The translations under genes and the position numbers were made by a program. Positions 25,176 through 36,212 of a stretch of 64,000 nt of DNA are shown piece by piece (position 1 is the first letter of the stretch; the number at the start of each line of letters is the position of its first letter). Origin of the DNA: Ailanthus altissimus (Eukaryota > Streptophyta > Magnoliopsida > Sapindales > Simaroubaceae); assembly GCA_946807835.1 (NCBI GenBank), contig OX327684.1, positions 11,370,501 through 11,434,500 on the forward strand, read 5' to 3'. The notes under the pieces were generated by a model. That model was not told where the DNA came from. It saw only the letters and a list, made by a program, of their open reading frames with translations, and did not search any database.

Positions 25176-25961
25176 TGTTTGTTAGAATTTGCTGATTCAA
25201 AATCAAGTTTAAGTTTGATTTAAGTTGGAGACCAATAAAAAGTTGACACGAGATAAAGTATTAAGTTGGACATAAAAGAAAAGGCGAAAATGGAGAGTCA
25301 AAATTAAGAAGAGGTGCAAAAGCACAAAGGGAGGCCTGTTTTAGGCTTGGCACTGCAGCACCAATTCGACAGCACTTTGGCACTGCAACGCCCACTTTTG
25401 GGAAAATTCCCATTTTAAGCTCATTTAATGAGTTTGAGTTAGTTTTGGACTTCTCTTTCTCGTGGACTCCTATTCCAACATGAAATAAATTTTCTAGGGA
25501 CGTTTTAGAGCATATATAAACTTTTATAAACTCATTAGATTGTCACGTATCAACAAGAGATAGAATAGAGAGCTTAGGCAGCTCTAGGGCATTGAGTATA
25601 CGACAGAAGGCCATGAGAGCGCTTGAGTGGTGAGTGTGCAAAAGAGTGCTAATAGACCCATTAGAGAGCTTGTCTATTGTTGTATTCCTTATCTTTTATG
25701 AGAAATCTTTATGATATGAGAGTTCTTTGTGAATTGAGTAATAAAAGAAGTTAGGATTTTGTCATCCACCGTGAATGTAGGTATTTGTTGTTGAATTACG
25801 TACATTTCTTGTACCTTGTATGTGTGATTGTTTATCTCTATTGTGTATGTGATATTTTCTATTCTTAGTTTACTTGTAGGTAAAGTCTTTTGTATACGCT
25901 TAGAATTTTAGGGTGTTAAACTATCAACAAAGTGGTATTAAGGTATGTAAAAATCCCAATA
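25176..25961 (+). repeat. Right LTR of the non-autonomous element
   Basis: Starts TGTTTGTTAG and ends ATCCCAATA; aligns with 20,665-21,659 plus 24,398-24,417 once the insertion is ignored. Confidence 0.7.
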
Positions 25962-26139
25962 AGTAATATCAAAGTTAGGGCTAAAGTTAATATCTAAGTA
26001 GTATTAGATTTAAGAGCCAAGGATGATTCCTAATAGTTGCATTATAGTTTTGAGGATGATGTATCATGGGTGCTAGAGTTTGAAGAATAAGTATTACTAA
26101 TATTTTATATTGATTACAATTATATGTGCTAGTACTATA
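25962..26139 (+). repeat. Second copy of the interior start, truncated
   Basis: Matches about 100 bp downstream of the first primer site (shared words such as AGATTTAAGAG and ATTCCTAA). This gives an LTR-interior-LTR-interior order, and a Copia solo LTR cuts it at 26,145. Confidence 0.6.
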
Positions 26140-26144
26140 ATTAT

Positions 26145-28337
26145 TGTTGGAGCTGGTGCTCACGTGCCATTCCAATATTGTATGAATATTAATTGTTAAT
26201 ATTTATACAATAAACATTTCGAATAAAGATTGTTAATATCATATTAATATGGTATAATGCTTGTAACATTACAGACATTGTTTGATCTGAAAGAGTTCAG
26301 ATCTGGTCTAAAGGAGTTTAGATCAGAACTAATAGTTAGCAAAGCTGAGAGTTATAAATGCTAAAAGTTAGCACTGTTAAGAGTTAACAGGTTATAAGAG
26401 TCAGCGAGGTCTAAAGAGTTAGAACCTTGTCTATAATGGGACAAAGACCTGAGAGTATACTTGTAATGATATAGTTGCAAAGAGTTGCAATAGGTGTTAA
26501 GAAATATCATTATGTAAGTATGTCTCAAAGATAATGTTCCTGATCTATAATCACCAATGCGGGTCTATCGGTGATTCACTTTATATAGATTAGTGTATGT
26601 CTATATCTGACTGGTTCAGATAGTTGTTCTTAGCTGACCATGAGCTTAGAGCTTGTATAGGCATGCGGGTATCCAGTCAGGACTGGATACTGAACAGACT
26701 TATGAGGACCCCAATAGATATCCTATGACACCGTCAAAGGAAGGTCTTCTCGAGTTGAGTAGTATTAGTGGTCCTTTGACCTGAGCGCTACGGTGGTCTT
26801 GTGAGTGATCCATCATGCTTTGGTTCCACATATGTCAGAGACCTTTCATGGTCTGACCGCTATATGTCGCTGGGTATGGTCCGATGCTCATGGAGTCCGG
26901 TGTGCGTAGATACGGGATCCGTCAGCTTACGTAGGTAAGTTGTATATCCGATGCTCCGAGATTGTATTTCATAAAGTCTTGTGGCCACAAGCATAAACCC
27001 GGGAAAAGAGTTTCCCATAGGGTTAAACAATATAGCAAAAGTGTTTGCGTATATTGTTTATCGAGATACGAATCTGGAGATAAGTTTATGGATGAGCAAA
27101 TGGGGATTTGACGGTGCTGATCTATATCCCCGCACATCTAGGATATAAATGATGGAAGGATTATACGTATACGTTATGACCTCAACTTGTATGGTCTGAC
27201 ACGCTGATTTGTAATATTCGTAATGTGTGCGTGGGGCATCGATTACGGATTAATGGAACAGTTCCATTTGACAAATCGGGTGTGGACCTAGAGAGTCCCA
27301 ATATGAAATGTACTCTTTGAGCACTTGGGCAGTGTACCGTATTGAATTGTTCAATACAGTATAATTCAGCAATTACTAAGGTTACGTTAACTAAAGTATG
27401 TGGTTAAATTGGTGGGACCCACTTTAGGTTAACTTGGTAACCGAGTAAGGATATAATAGTAATTTCACTTTATGATTATTTAATTGTTAAATAATTAAAA
27501 TAAATATTTATTTATTTAATTGTTAAATAAATTAATTTAACATAACTAAGGTTAAAAGTTAACCAAGTGGTTAAGTTAAGTTAACCTTACTTAAAGGTTA
27601 AGTAAAGGTTAACCTAACCATGGTTAAGTTAGTTAACTATGGTTAAATTAATTAAAATATTTATTAACTTAAAGGTTAAGTTAAAATAATCTAACTAAGG
27701 TTAAATGTTAACTAAGGTTAGGTTAAGCCAAATGAAATGCAAATGAAATTCAAATTAGTTTGGAATTAATGCATTAGTATATAAAGTAAAATGAAATTCA
27801 AAATTCATAATTGATTTAGTTTTTTAGGTTTTGCATTTTGGGAGCCAATTCAATTTGAGAAATTGAAATTGTTTGTTTTGTGTTTTAAGTGTTAGAACAA
27901 CAAAACAAATTGAATTAATGGTTACTAAATGTAATAACTAAAAACAAGATTTGTTTTATTTATTCAAGAGTTGAATAAAAGGAAAAACAAATTTAATTAA
28001 GTTAAATGGTTTAACTTTGAAAAATGTTTAAGAGTTAAACACATATGCTGGATTAAGATGCTGCCATTCTAGACAATCAAACCCACCTTTGTTGATTGCT
28101 AGAATTGATCAAAGATTTATTTCATTGGTGGACTTCAAAGAAAATTAATCCAAAGGCTTCATTGGTGATTTTCTCAATCTCGAATTTTCAGTTTAATCAA
28201 ATATTATTTTCTGTGTTCATTATATTCAATCTTCCGCTGTGCACATGTATGTATGAGATATGTATATTGTTTGTATGATGAACACAAACCCACATGCAAG
28301 AGAACCCTATAGTAAATTCGCCCAACCAAACCCAACA
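26145..28337 (+). mobile_element. Solo LTR of the long-LTR Copia family
   Basis: TGTTGG...CCCAACA, 2,193 bp, with target duplication ATTAT at 26,140-26,144 and 28,338-28,342. It is homologous to the LTRs that flank the Copia coding region (29,208-31,220 and 36,213-38,536) but in opposite orientation. The start shares the word GCTCACGTGCCAT with those LTRs. It contains a GGTTAA-rich patch. Confidence 0.9.
27545..27730 (+). repeat. GGTTAA-rich degenerate array
   Basis: Nine GGTTAA words in under 190 bp, interleaved with GTTAAC palindromes and TTAACC, inside the Copia-family LTR. Confidence 0.8.
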
Positions 28338-28342
28338 ATTAT

Positions 28343-28494
28343 ATGTATTATTTTCCCTTATTTATTTTAGAATGTGTTGATGTTGGCTTAAAAATTGTAT
28401 AATAGGTTTATCTATTTTAGGAATTAGGCCCAATTAATATTGTATCTTATTTAGTAAGTTTGATATTATAGAAAATTTTATTTTTTTAAGATTC
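28343..28494. other. Unassigned AT-rich spacer
   Basis: Lies between the solo Copia LTR and a Tekay LTR fragment; no clear affiliation. Confidence 0.3.
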
Positions 28495-29207
28495 TTTCCC
28501 TCTTAGAATCATGTTTTATGCATTTTTCAAAATTTAATATTTATATAGAATTTTATTTTATTTTTACTGAAAATTTTCAATGCACTTACTGAGCTCCTTT
28601 AGCTCACCCGTTTTGTATATTTGTTTTTTGAACCCCCCTCCAAGTACAGGCCTCGGTGCACAAGTTGCTGATTCTCCTACAACTAATTAGTGGGCAAAGT
28701 CTGACGATCATTTTGTAAATGTAAATGTGCTAAGTAGCACCTTTTGATTTTTTTACATGGTAGTTATAGACTCGTGCTTATTGTAAATATGTTTTAAACA
28801 AATAAGAAGATGTTTCAGTAATATTGTGATCGTTCCACATTTTATTAGGATGTTAATTTTGTGATTATAATGAAATTGTTGGGTTGAGTTTAGGTTTGGT
28901 TTTGAAAAAGACCAGAGGTCCTATTTGGAAGTTGTGAAGCTATTTAAAATAAAAGTGTAATTTTCTTACAGGTTTTGTATTTGAATTTTCAGAAAAACAG
29001 AGGAAACTCTGTCCTTTTTTTTAAAAATTTGGTAAAAAAAAATTCTCACTAGTATTCTGGGATTTCGCAGTATTAGCAAGAATTAAAAAGGGTTTGCCTC
29101 ACGAAAATTTCTTAATTTTGATAGTTAGATTATGAAAAACTTTCGTTGGGGTGCTCGAAAGGGCCCATTGGAATTTACAATAGAGGGTTTCGGGACGGGT
29201 CGTGTCA
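28495..29207 (+). repeat. Tekay-type LTR fragment (3' part of the LTR)
   Basis: Reverse-complement match to the first 0.75 kb of the LTR at 21,665 and 51,662, ending GGGACGGGTCGTGTCA. It is truncated on its left side. No primer site follows, because the truncated Copia LTR begins at once. Confidence 0.8.
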
Positions 29208-31220
29208 GTAGAAGATAAAAAATGGAGAGAATGCTTTTTTGCTTTCAACATTTGAGAGAATTTTCTAACACTTAGCCTTTCAAAATTCTCTCTACAATTT
29301 CCACTAATCCATTGGCCTAATTTTCACTTAATCAATTGAGCAACATATTGCTCTTTCATTTGTCTATTCTTTTCTTTCATTTTTTCACCTAATGACATCC
29401 ATTATCTAGCTCAATATTTGCTATTAGTATTTTGTTTATTATTATCTTTTATTTTCTCACCTAATGGTATCCATTATCTAAGTCAATGTTTGCTATTAGT
29501 GTTTTGTTTATTATTGTTTATAATAAATCAAATGAAAACAAAATAAAATTGAAAATCATTTAAATGAACTTGGCCTTAATTTAGGCCAAATGAGAAAATA
29601 CTTTCTCATTATTAAGAAACATCTTAAGGTTTACCATTAACAAATGTCACCCATTTATAATTATCATATCATTTAATTAATATTAAATAAATAATTTAAT
29701 TATATTAAATCATGGTAGAAACACATGTCAATTTAAATAAAAAATTAATTATTTAATTTCAATTTAAATAATAATATCATATATTATTATTATTATTATA
29801 TTCAATAAACATTTTAATGAATAAAATAATAATATTATTTGTCCAACAAATAAGGTCATTTTGGTAATTTTTAAATCAAACAATAATTAACACACAATGT
29901 GCCATGTATCAATATCCCATTGGTCAACAACTAATTGATGTACTTAACTCCTAAGTCTTGACACATGCACGACTGGAGAAAAACTGAAGTAAATGTCTGG
30001 TCTGCTGAAATTTTTTGGATCGAACTATTTAATCCGGTACGTTGCCTTAATGCACAACGAGCACACTTTATATTGCGGGACTCTCTAGGTCTACTCCTAA
30101 TTTGTCAAACAGAACTATTCTATAAGTTCAAGATCGATGCCCCACGCACACGTCACGGATATTACAATCCAGTGTAGTAGACCATACAAGTTAAGATCAT
30201 AACGCATACGTAAAATCCTTCCGCCAATCATATTCTAGAAGAGCAGGGATATAGATCACTACCTCAAATCCTTATGTGCTCATCCGTGAACTTATCTCCA
30301 GACACGTATCTTAATAAACAATATATGCAAACACTTTTACAATATTGTTTAACCATGTAGGAAACTCTTAGCTTGAGTTTGTTGCTTATGGCCATAAGAC
30401 TTTCTAAGATACAGTCTCTGAACATCCGGATATATAACTCATCCATGTGAGCTGATGGATTCTATATGTATACACACTGGAATCCATAAGCATCAGACTA
30501 TACCCAGTGACACCCAGCAGTCACACCATGAAAGGTCTGTGACATGCATGGAACTAGAGTATGATGGATCATGTACAAGTCCACCGTGGTACTCAAGTCA
30601 AAGGACTACATATACTACTCAACTCGAGAGGATGTTCTATTGATGCTTCATGAGATGTCTATTGGGGTCTTCGTTGAGTCAGTTCAGTATTCAGTCCTTA
30701 CTGAACACCTGTATGCTATACGAACTTCCAGTAAGCCCATGATCAGTTAAGAACAACCATCTAAACCATCTAGGTATAGTATACAATGATCTATGTAAAA
30801 GAATTCCATCGACAGACATGCATCAGTAAATTAAGACTAGGAACAAATAATTTTTCGAATAGACTTGCATAATAACATTTCTTAGCACCTATTGCAACTC
30901 TTGCAACTATGTTATTACTAATGTATTCTCAGGTCTTTGTATAGTTATAGACATGATTCTAACTTTTAGACTTTATTGATTAATATAACATACTAACTCT
31001 TTAGCATTTATAGTTTTTAGAGATGTTAACTCTTGACATTGATCTAAATTTCTTTAGACTAAATCCGAACTCTTTTAGATTATATAATGTCTGTAGCGTC
31101 ACAAGCATTGAACCATTTAATACTAGTAATTAGCGATTAAACAAATAATGTACTGTATAAATATTATAAAATAAAATATTTATACAACAATGGGATGGCA
31201 CGTGAGCAAAAATCCCAACA
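29208..31220 (-). repeat. 3' LTR of the Copia element, truncated
   Basis: Plus-strand end CGTGAGCAAAAATCCCAACA at 31,201-31,220 is the sense LTR start. The other end lacks about 360 bp relative to 36,213-38,536. Bases 30,710-31,121 are identical to 43,829-44,240. Confidence 0.85.
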
Positions 31221-31235
31221 AACTCTTACTTGTTC

Positions 31236-32830
31236 TAGTGCCATTCATAGTGGTATCTTATACCCATAGACTCCACGTGTTTCTCAAACACTTTTGGAGT
31301 TAAGGCCTTAGTCAGTGGGTCTGCTATATTATTTATAGAGTTAACTCTACAAATTATTACATCTTTCCTAACTAAGATTTCTCTAATTATGTGGTATTTT
31401 CTCTCCACATGCTTAGATCTCTAGTGCACTATTGGCTCTATTGTTGTTACAGAATAAAGGGACATGATCCATTGAGCTTGGGACAATCCTGAGCTCGGTG
31501 ATAAACTTGCGTATCCATATTGATTCCTTTACTGCCTCAGAGGCTGCAATGTATTCTGCTTCAATTGTTGAATCAGCTGTGGATCCCTGTTTGGTGCTCT
31601 TCCAACTCACTGCAGCACTGCTGAGGATAAATACATATCCAGATGTAGACTTTCTATCATCTGGATCAGACTGAAAGTCTGAATCTGTGTATCCCCTAAC
31701 CTGCAAATCACTTTCTCTATAAATGAGAAACTTGTCCTTTGTACCCTTAAGGTATTTGAGGACATATTTGATTGCCATCCAATAGTTATCACCTGGATCA
31801 GATTGATACCGGCTAATAACACTTACAGCCATGCTGATGTCAGGTCTCGTGCATATCATATCATACATTAGGTTACCTACAGTTGATACATATGGCATCT
31901 TAGACATTCTAAATCTTTCATCTTCTGTCTGAGGAGACATTCTCCTCGAAAGATGAATGCCATGTCTGAAAGGTACATTAGATGTCTTACAGTTAGTAAA
32001 ATTGTACATTTCTAAGACACTGTCGATGTATAATGATTGAGAGAGTCCTATCAGCTTTCTAGCTCTATCTCTATAAAGCTTTATACCCAATATATAGGAA
32101 GCCTCTCCCAAGTTTTTCATGGAGAAGTTTTTGTTTAGATAACTCTTGACTGATTGTAACATACTGATATCATTTCCAATGATCAGTATGTCATCCATGT
32201 AGAGAATTAAGAAGACAACCATGTTCCCACTAACTTTTTTATACACACATGATTCCTCATCATTTTTTATGAAACCAAATCCTTTGATTACCTCATCAAA
32301 ACGAAGGTTCCAACTTCGGGAAGCCTGCTTAAGCCCATAAATGGACTTCTTCAGTTTGCACACTAAACCTGTGGATTGACTAGATGCAATACCTTTATGA
32401 TGTTCCATGTATATCTCTTTCTTGAGATATCCATTCAGGAATACCGTATTTACATCCATATACCATATCTCATAGTTATAATATACAACAATAGCTAATA
32501 AAATTCGTATTGACTTTAACATCGCTACTGGTGCAGAAATTTTCTCATAATCGATCCCAGATCGTTGAGAATAACTTTGTGCAATCAGACGAGCTTTGAA
32601 GGTCTCTACTTTCCCATCAGACCCACGCTTTCACTTATAAATCCATTTATAATTGATAGAAACTATTCCTTTTGGAAGCTCAACAAAGTCTCAGACTTGA
32701 TTGTGATGAATTGAGTCAATTTTGAATTTTATGGCTTCTTGTCACTTTCCCGAGTCGATGTCTAACATCGCATCCTTATAGGTTAAAGGATCATTTTCTT
32801 CTACAGAGAAAACTCAAAGTGCACCTTTAA
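31236..32830 (-). pseudogene. Copia reverse transcriptase and RNase H
   Basis: A 369-residue uninterrupted frame (31,413-32,522) carries RT motifs WYMDVNTVFLNGYL, KSIYGLKQASRSW, the intact catalytic LYMDDILIIGN and LGIKLYRD. RNase H follows with TDSDFQSDPDDRKSTSGYV and IEAEYIAASEA. A stop at 31,413 interrupts the end, and the KHVERKYHIIREI and NNIADPLTKAL tail continues in another frame to a terminal WH-stop near 31,236. Upstream RT motifs extend to about 32,830 with stops. It is the longest surviving open frame in the window. Confidence 0.9.
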
Positions 32831-32834
32831 GCAT

Positions 32835-33840
32835 CTAGCCATACCTAGTAAGTGGCCTGGACATTATTTCAGATCTACGTGGAGGGTGTGTTAAAGGTAT
32901 TCCACTTAATTGATTTTGAGATTCCATCTCAGGTTCATGTTCGCTTTCATTGGCTTCATCAAGCACAATCTTTCTATAACCTTCACGATCTATGAGAAAC
33001 TCTTTCTCAAGAAAAGTGGCATATCGAGAAACAAACACATTTCACTCCTCGAGATCATAGAATTGGTATCCCATTGAATTCTTGGGATACCCAACGAACT
33101 GGTACTTGTACCCCCTGGGTGAAAGTTTATCCTGTTGCGTAACTTTTACATAAGTAGGACAGCCCCAAATCTTAAAATTTTTAAGACTTGGTTTCTTTCC
33201 ATTCAACATCTCATATGAAGTGGTTGGAACAGTTTTAGATGGAACTCTGTTCAATATATGAGCAACAGATTCTAGAGCATAACCCCAAAGATATTCAGGT
33301 GGATCGGTGAAGCTCATCATTGATCGGATTATATCTAATAATATCCGATTCCTTCTTTCCGATACACCATTGTGTTACAGAGTACCTGAAAGTCTATACT
33401 GAGCTAGAATCCCATTCTCTTTTAAATAATCAAAGAATTCACTGCTCATGTACTCACTGCTTTGATCTGATCGAAGGCATTTGACATATATTCCGGTTTA
33501 TTTTTCTACCCCAAGTCTGAACTCTTTAAACTTTTCAAAGGTTTCTAACTTGTGTTTTATAAGAAACACATACCCGTATCATGACAAATCATCGATAAAG
33601 GTAACAAAGTATCAAAATCCACCTATTGTAGCATGATTCATTGGACCGCATACATCATTATGTATTAGTTCCAATAAATTAGTGCCACGATGTCTAACAT
33701 TGGTGAATGGAGATTTAGTTATTTTTCCATGAATACAAGATTCACAAACTGGGTAAGGTTCTATGGTCAGATCAGGTATCCGACCATCCTTAACCAGACG
33801 GGTTAGGTGTCTCACACCTATATGACCCAATCTCATGTGC
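32835..33840 (-). pseudogene. Copia integrase and linker
   Basis: The pre-integrase segment near 33,612-33,836 has MRLGHIGVRHL and the zinc-binding CESCIHGK, followed by the core start HNDVCGPM. The core end and C-terminal part (33,042-33,320) has LESVAHILNRVPSK, KNFKIWGCPTYVK and YQFVGYPKNSMGYQFYD. The linker to RT (32,835-33,038) begins with VSRYATFLEKEF and has a proline/arginine-rich end. Stops and frame changes separate the blocks, and much of the DDE core between 33,320 and 33,600 is out of frame. Confidence 0.85.
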
Positions 33841-34330
33841 TACAATTCAGTATCATTTAAATGTACACTATTATTAGTGCTACCCTGTACATTCATGACA
33901 TTTCTCGTTGTATCCAAAATATAATACCCATTAATTACCTGACACTCAGCTAATAAAACATCAAACATATCACATAAATATAAAGAACGATTCTTAATAT
34001 ACATATGATACTCTTCACTATCAAGTACAGGAAGAGAGATAATCTGTCTGATCATAGCAGGCATAAAATAATAGTTATGAAGTACAACAGTTTTATTACA
34101 AGGGAGAATCAAATTATAATGTCCTACAGCCTTGACCCATAAGAGATAACCATTTCTTACTCAAAGCTGTACCTCTCCTTGCTATAGCAATCTAACTTCC
34201 TTCAGACCCTGCAACATATTGCGGATGTACGAAGGATTTGCGATATCTAATACCTAGCCAATACTAGCATCAAATGCTAAAGAAATGTCAATAATGAGAA
34301 AGATAATACTTGAGGAAGTCTTCTTCACAA
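33841..34330 (-). pseudogene. Copia aspartic protease region, active site altered
   Basis: Motifs MLQGLKEVR, GEVQL and HNYYFMPAMIRQIISLPVL match the protease between gag and integrase. The expected D-S/T-G active-site triplet is degraded to a VLDIANPSYI-like stretch: Asp is still there but the Gly is gone. Stops occur at two places. Confidence 0.65.
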
Positions 34331-34364
34331 TGGCAAGGTATTTAGGGCAGTTGCGTTTCTAATG

Positions 34365-35157
34365 CCCATCCTCACCGCAATGAAAGCATTTGTCTTTCAC
34401 TTTCGGTTTCTCCAGTGGCTTGGATATTTGTCACCGCTGAAGACCTATCTTGGGTGTGTGCCTCACCTTTCTTTTCTTCTTCCATTTAGACTTCCCAAAA
34501 GCCCTTAGGGTCGAAGATGAAACAGTATGAATAAGAAGGGCCGAGCCTCTTTTATGCATATCCTTATCCGCTGTCTTCAGCATATTATGAAGATTAGCAT
34601 AAGTAGGGGTCATTCCTTGCATATTGAAGTTCATGATGAACTGTGCATATAACCCAAGTAGCGATTGGAGAATCAAACTGTTCCCTAGGTTATTGCTCAA
34701 AAAGATGTCCATGGACTCAAGCCTCTAGATTAATCTTATCATCTTGAGAAGATGAGGATTCGCTGAACTGCCCTCAGGGAGCTTTGCCTGAAACAGCGCT
34801 TTAGAGACCCTATAATTCTCAACTTAGGTTCGGTCACCAAAGAGCTCTTTGAATTGAGCATAATGCTACTGGCACTGTCCATGCGGACATGCTCCATTTG
34901 TAGTTTAGTGGATATTGAGGTGAGGATGTACGATTTAACTTTTAAATCGTCATCCAATCATTTTTGATATGTCACCTTTTATTCTTCAGTGGCATCTTTA
35001 GAAACATCTCTGAGCATCTTTTGGTCAATAGCATATCTCGGTCTTTCTGAATCTAGAACAATTATGAGATTCATGTACCAGTCAGAGAAATTTTTGGTAC
35101 CTTTGAGTTGGTGTGCATCCAGTATATGCACCAAAGGATTTGAAGATGTCATCATAG
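34365..35157 (-). pseudogene. Copia gag with zinc knuckle
   Basis: Starts MMTSSNPLVHILDAHQLKG near 35,157, then NFSDWYMNLIIVLDSE, typical of Copia gag N-termini. The middle part (34,739-34,957) starts DDDLKVKSYILTSIS, with a frame break near its end. The knuckle KCFHCGEDGH-stop-KRNC lies near 34,350-34,400, with one stop inside. A further stop follows DATEE near 35,000. Gag would package the element RNA. Confidence 0.8.
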
Positions 35158-35394
35158 CTTACACAAGTTAAATAAAATAATATTAGGAGATGTTAGTGAA
35201 AATTATTATTAAATCGCTAATAATACATTTTAAATCATGGGTATAACATTTATACATTTTTAATTTAAAATGCTCTCCCACTGTTTTACATAATCCCTCT
35301 AATCCCTCAAAACAGGATAGCAACAGTTTATACTATTTTAAACTATACAACAGGAAGTGGACCCCATTGGCATTATACTCGGGCCGTACATTGT

Positions 35395-35675
35395 AGCGAT
35401 CTAGGCCTTTGTAAACCCAACGGTAGACAATTCTTGTCAATTGTATCTTATGCAACTCCTACTCTTGATCCTAAATACACCTTATCCGTACACTGTAGCG
35501 ATCTAGGATAAGTGTATTCTAGATTAACTTGTTAATTATCAAATATATGCTACCGGTACTGTCCGCACACTGTAGCAATCTAAGGCAATACTTTCTCATA
35601 TATTTGCCTCATCTCATGTTTAACCAGAATAGTTTAAATTATACCGACCAAATCCTTCACACTGTAGCGATCTCG
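35395..35675 (-). repeat. Four-fold interspersed CACTGTAGCGATCTAGG repeat
   Basis: Plus-strand copies near 35,397-35,413, 35,491-35,508, 35,567-35,585 and 35,659-35,675, each with 0-3 differences, spaced about 75-95 bp apart with dissimilar sequence between. Confidence 0.85.
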
Positions 35676-36202
35676 AAAAAGATTGATATAATATAGCTAA
35701 TATTGTATTGACAAGACGGATCAATGATAAAACACTATCTCATAATGTATTATTGTTCAATCTGATTAAAAGAGATTTTTTACTCCTTTTTTTTAGTATC
35801 ACAAAGAGTTAATCCCCATCTTATGAGGAGGTAATTTTCAATCAAACATTAATTATGTGTAACCACAACTAACCTCACCAGCGCTTAGCGCCTGGCGCTG
35901 TGGCACGAATTCCAGAATTGGTGCTTAAGCGTTGATTCTCTTAGGGCTGGGGCACCCAGCATTTGACGATGCAGCGCTAGGGCCTAGAAGCTCTAGCGGC
36001 ATGGCGCCAGCTACCCAGCGTTAGGGTGTTGGAACAAAATTTTCCAGCGCTGTAGTGCTGAATACTTATAATCGCGGTGCTTCGGTGCTCCCCACCTTCG
36101 GTATACCCATTTCAAAAACTTGAAATGCACATTTTGAGCACCGGAATATCACCAACAATAATTTTACACTAAAAACACCCAATATCAACTCAAATATGAT
36201 AT

Positions 36203-36212
36203 GATACCATTT
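36203..36212 (-). other. Decayed primer binding site of the Copia element
   Basis: The minus strand reads TGGTATCATATC next to the LTR end. The canonical TGGTATCAGAGC has changed at two positions. Confidence 0.6.

Larger units (their letters stand above)
20665..25961 (+). mobile_element. Non-autonomous LTR element, left LTR split by a later insertion
   Basis: Two related LTRs in plus orientation. The left one runs from about 20,665 to 24,417 but contains a 2.7-kb solo LTR. The right one is 25,176-25,961. The left LTR ends AAAAATCTCAACA followed by AGTGGTATCAGAGC (primer site, 24,418-24,431). The 3' side has the purine tract AAGGAGG just before 25,176. The interior (about 760 bp) holds no gag or pol motif and many stops, so this is another non-coding, trans-mobilised type. 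The right LTR is itself followed by interior-like sequence (25,962-26,139). The left edge is placed by similarity only. Confidence 0.7.
35160..36212 (-). other. Long untranslated leader of the Copia element
   Basis: About 1 kb between primer site and gag with no coding frame. It contains four copies of a 17-mer-like word (35,395-35,675) and a GC-rich hairpin patch (35,880-36,075), both unusual against the AT-rich background. A packaging, dimerisation or translation role is possible but not shown. Confidence 0.6.

Noticed and set aside
27545..27730. Telomere-like repeat
   Set aside because: The words are GGTTAA-based, not TTTAGGG, and are scattered rather than in tandem register.
30264..30643. 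Small open frames in the Copia LTRs (also at 37,398, 43,418 and 26,922)
   Set aside because: They are chance frames in non-coding LTR sequence, not preserved between copies.
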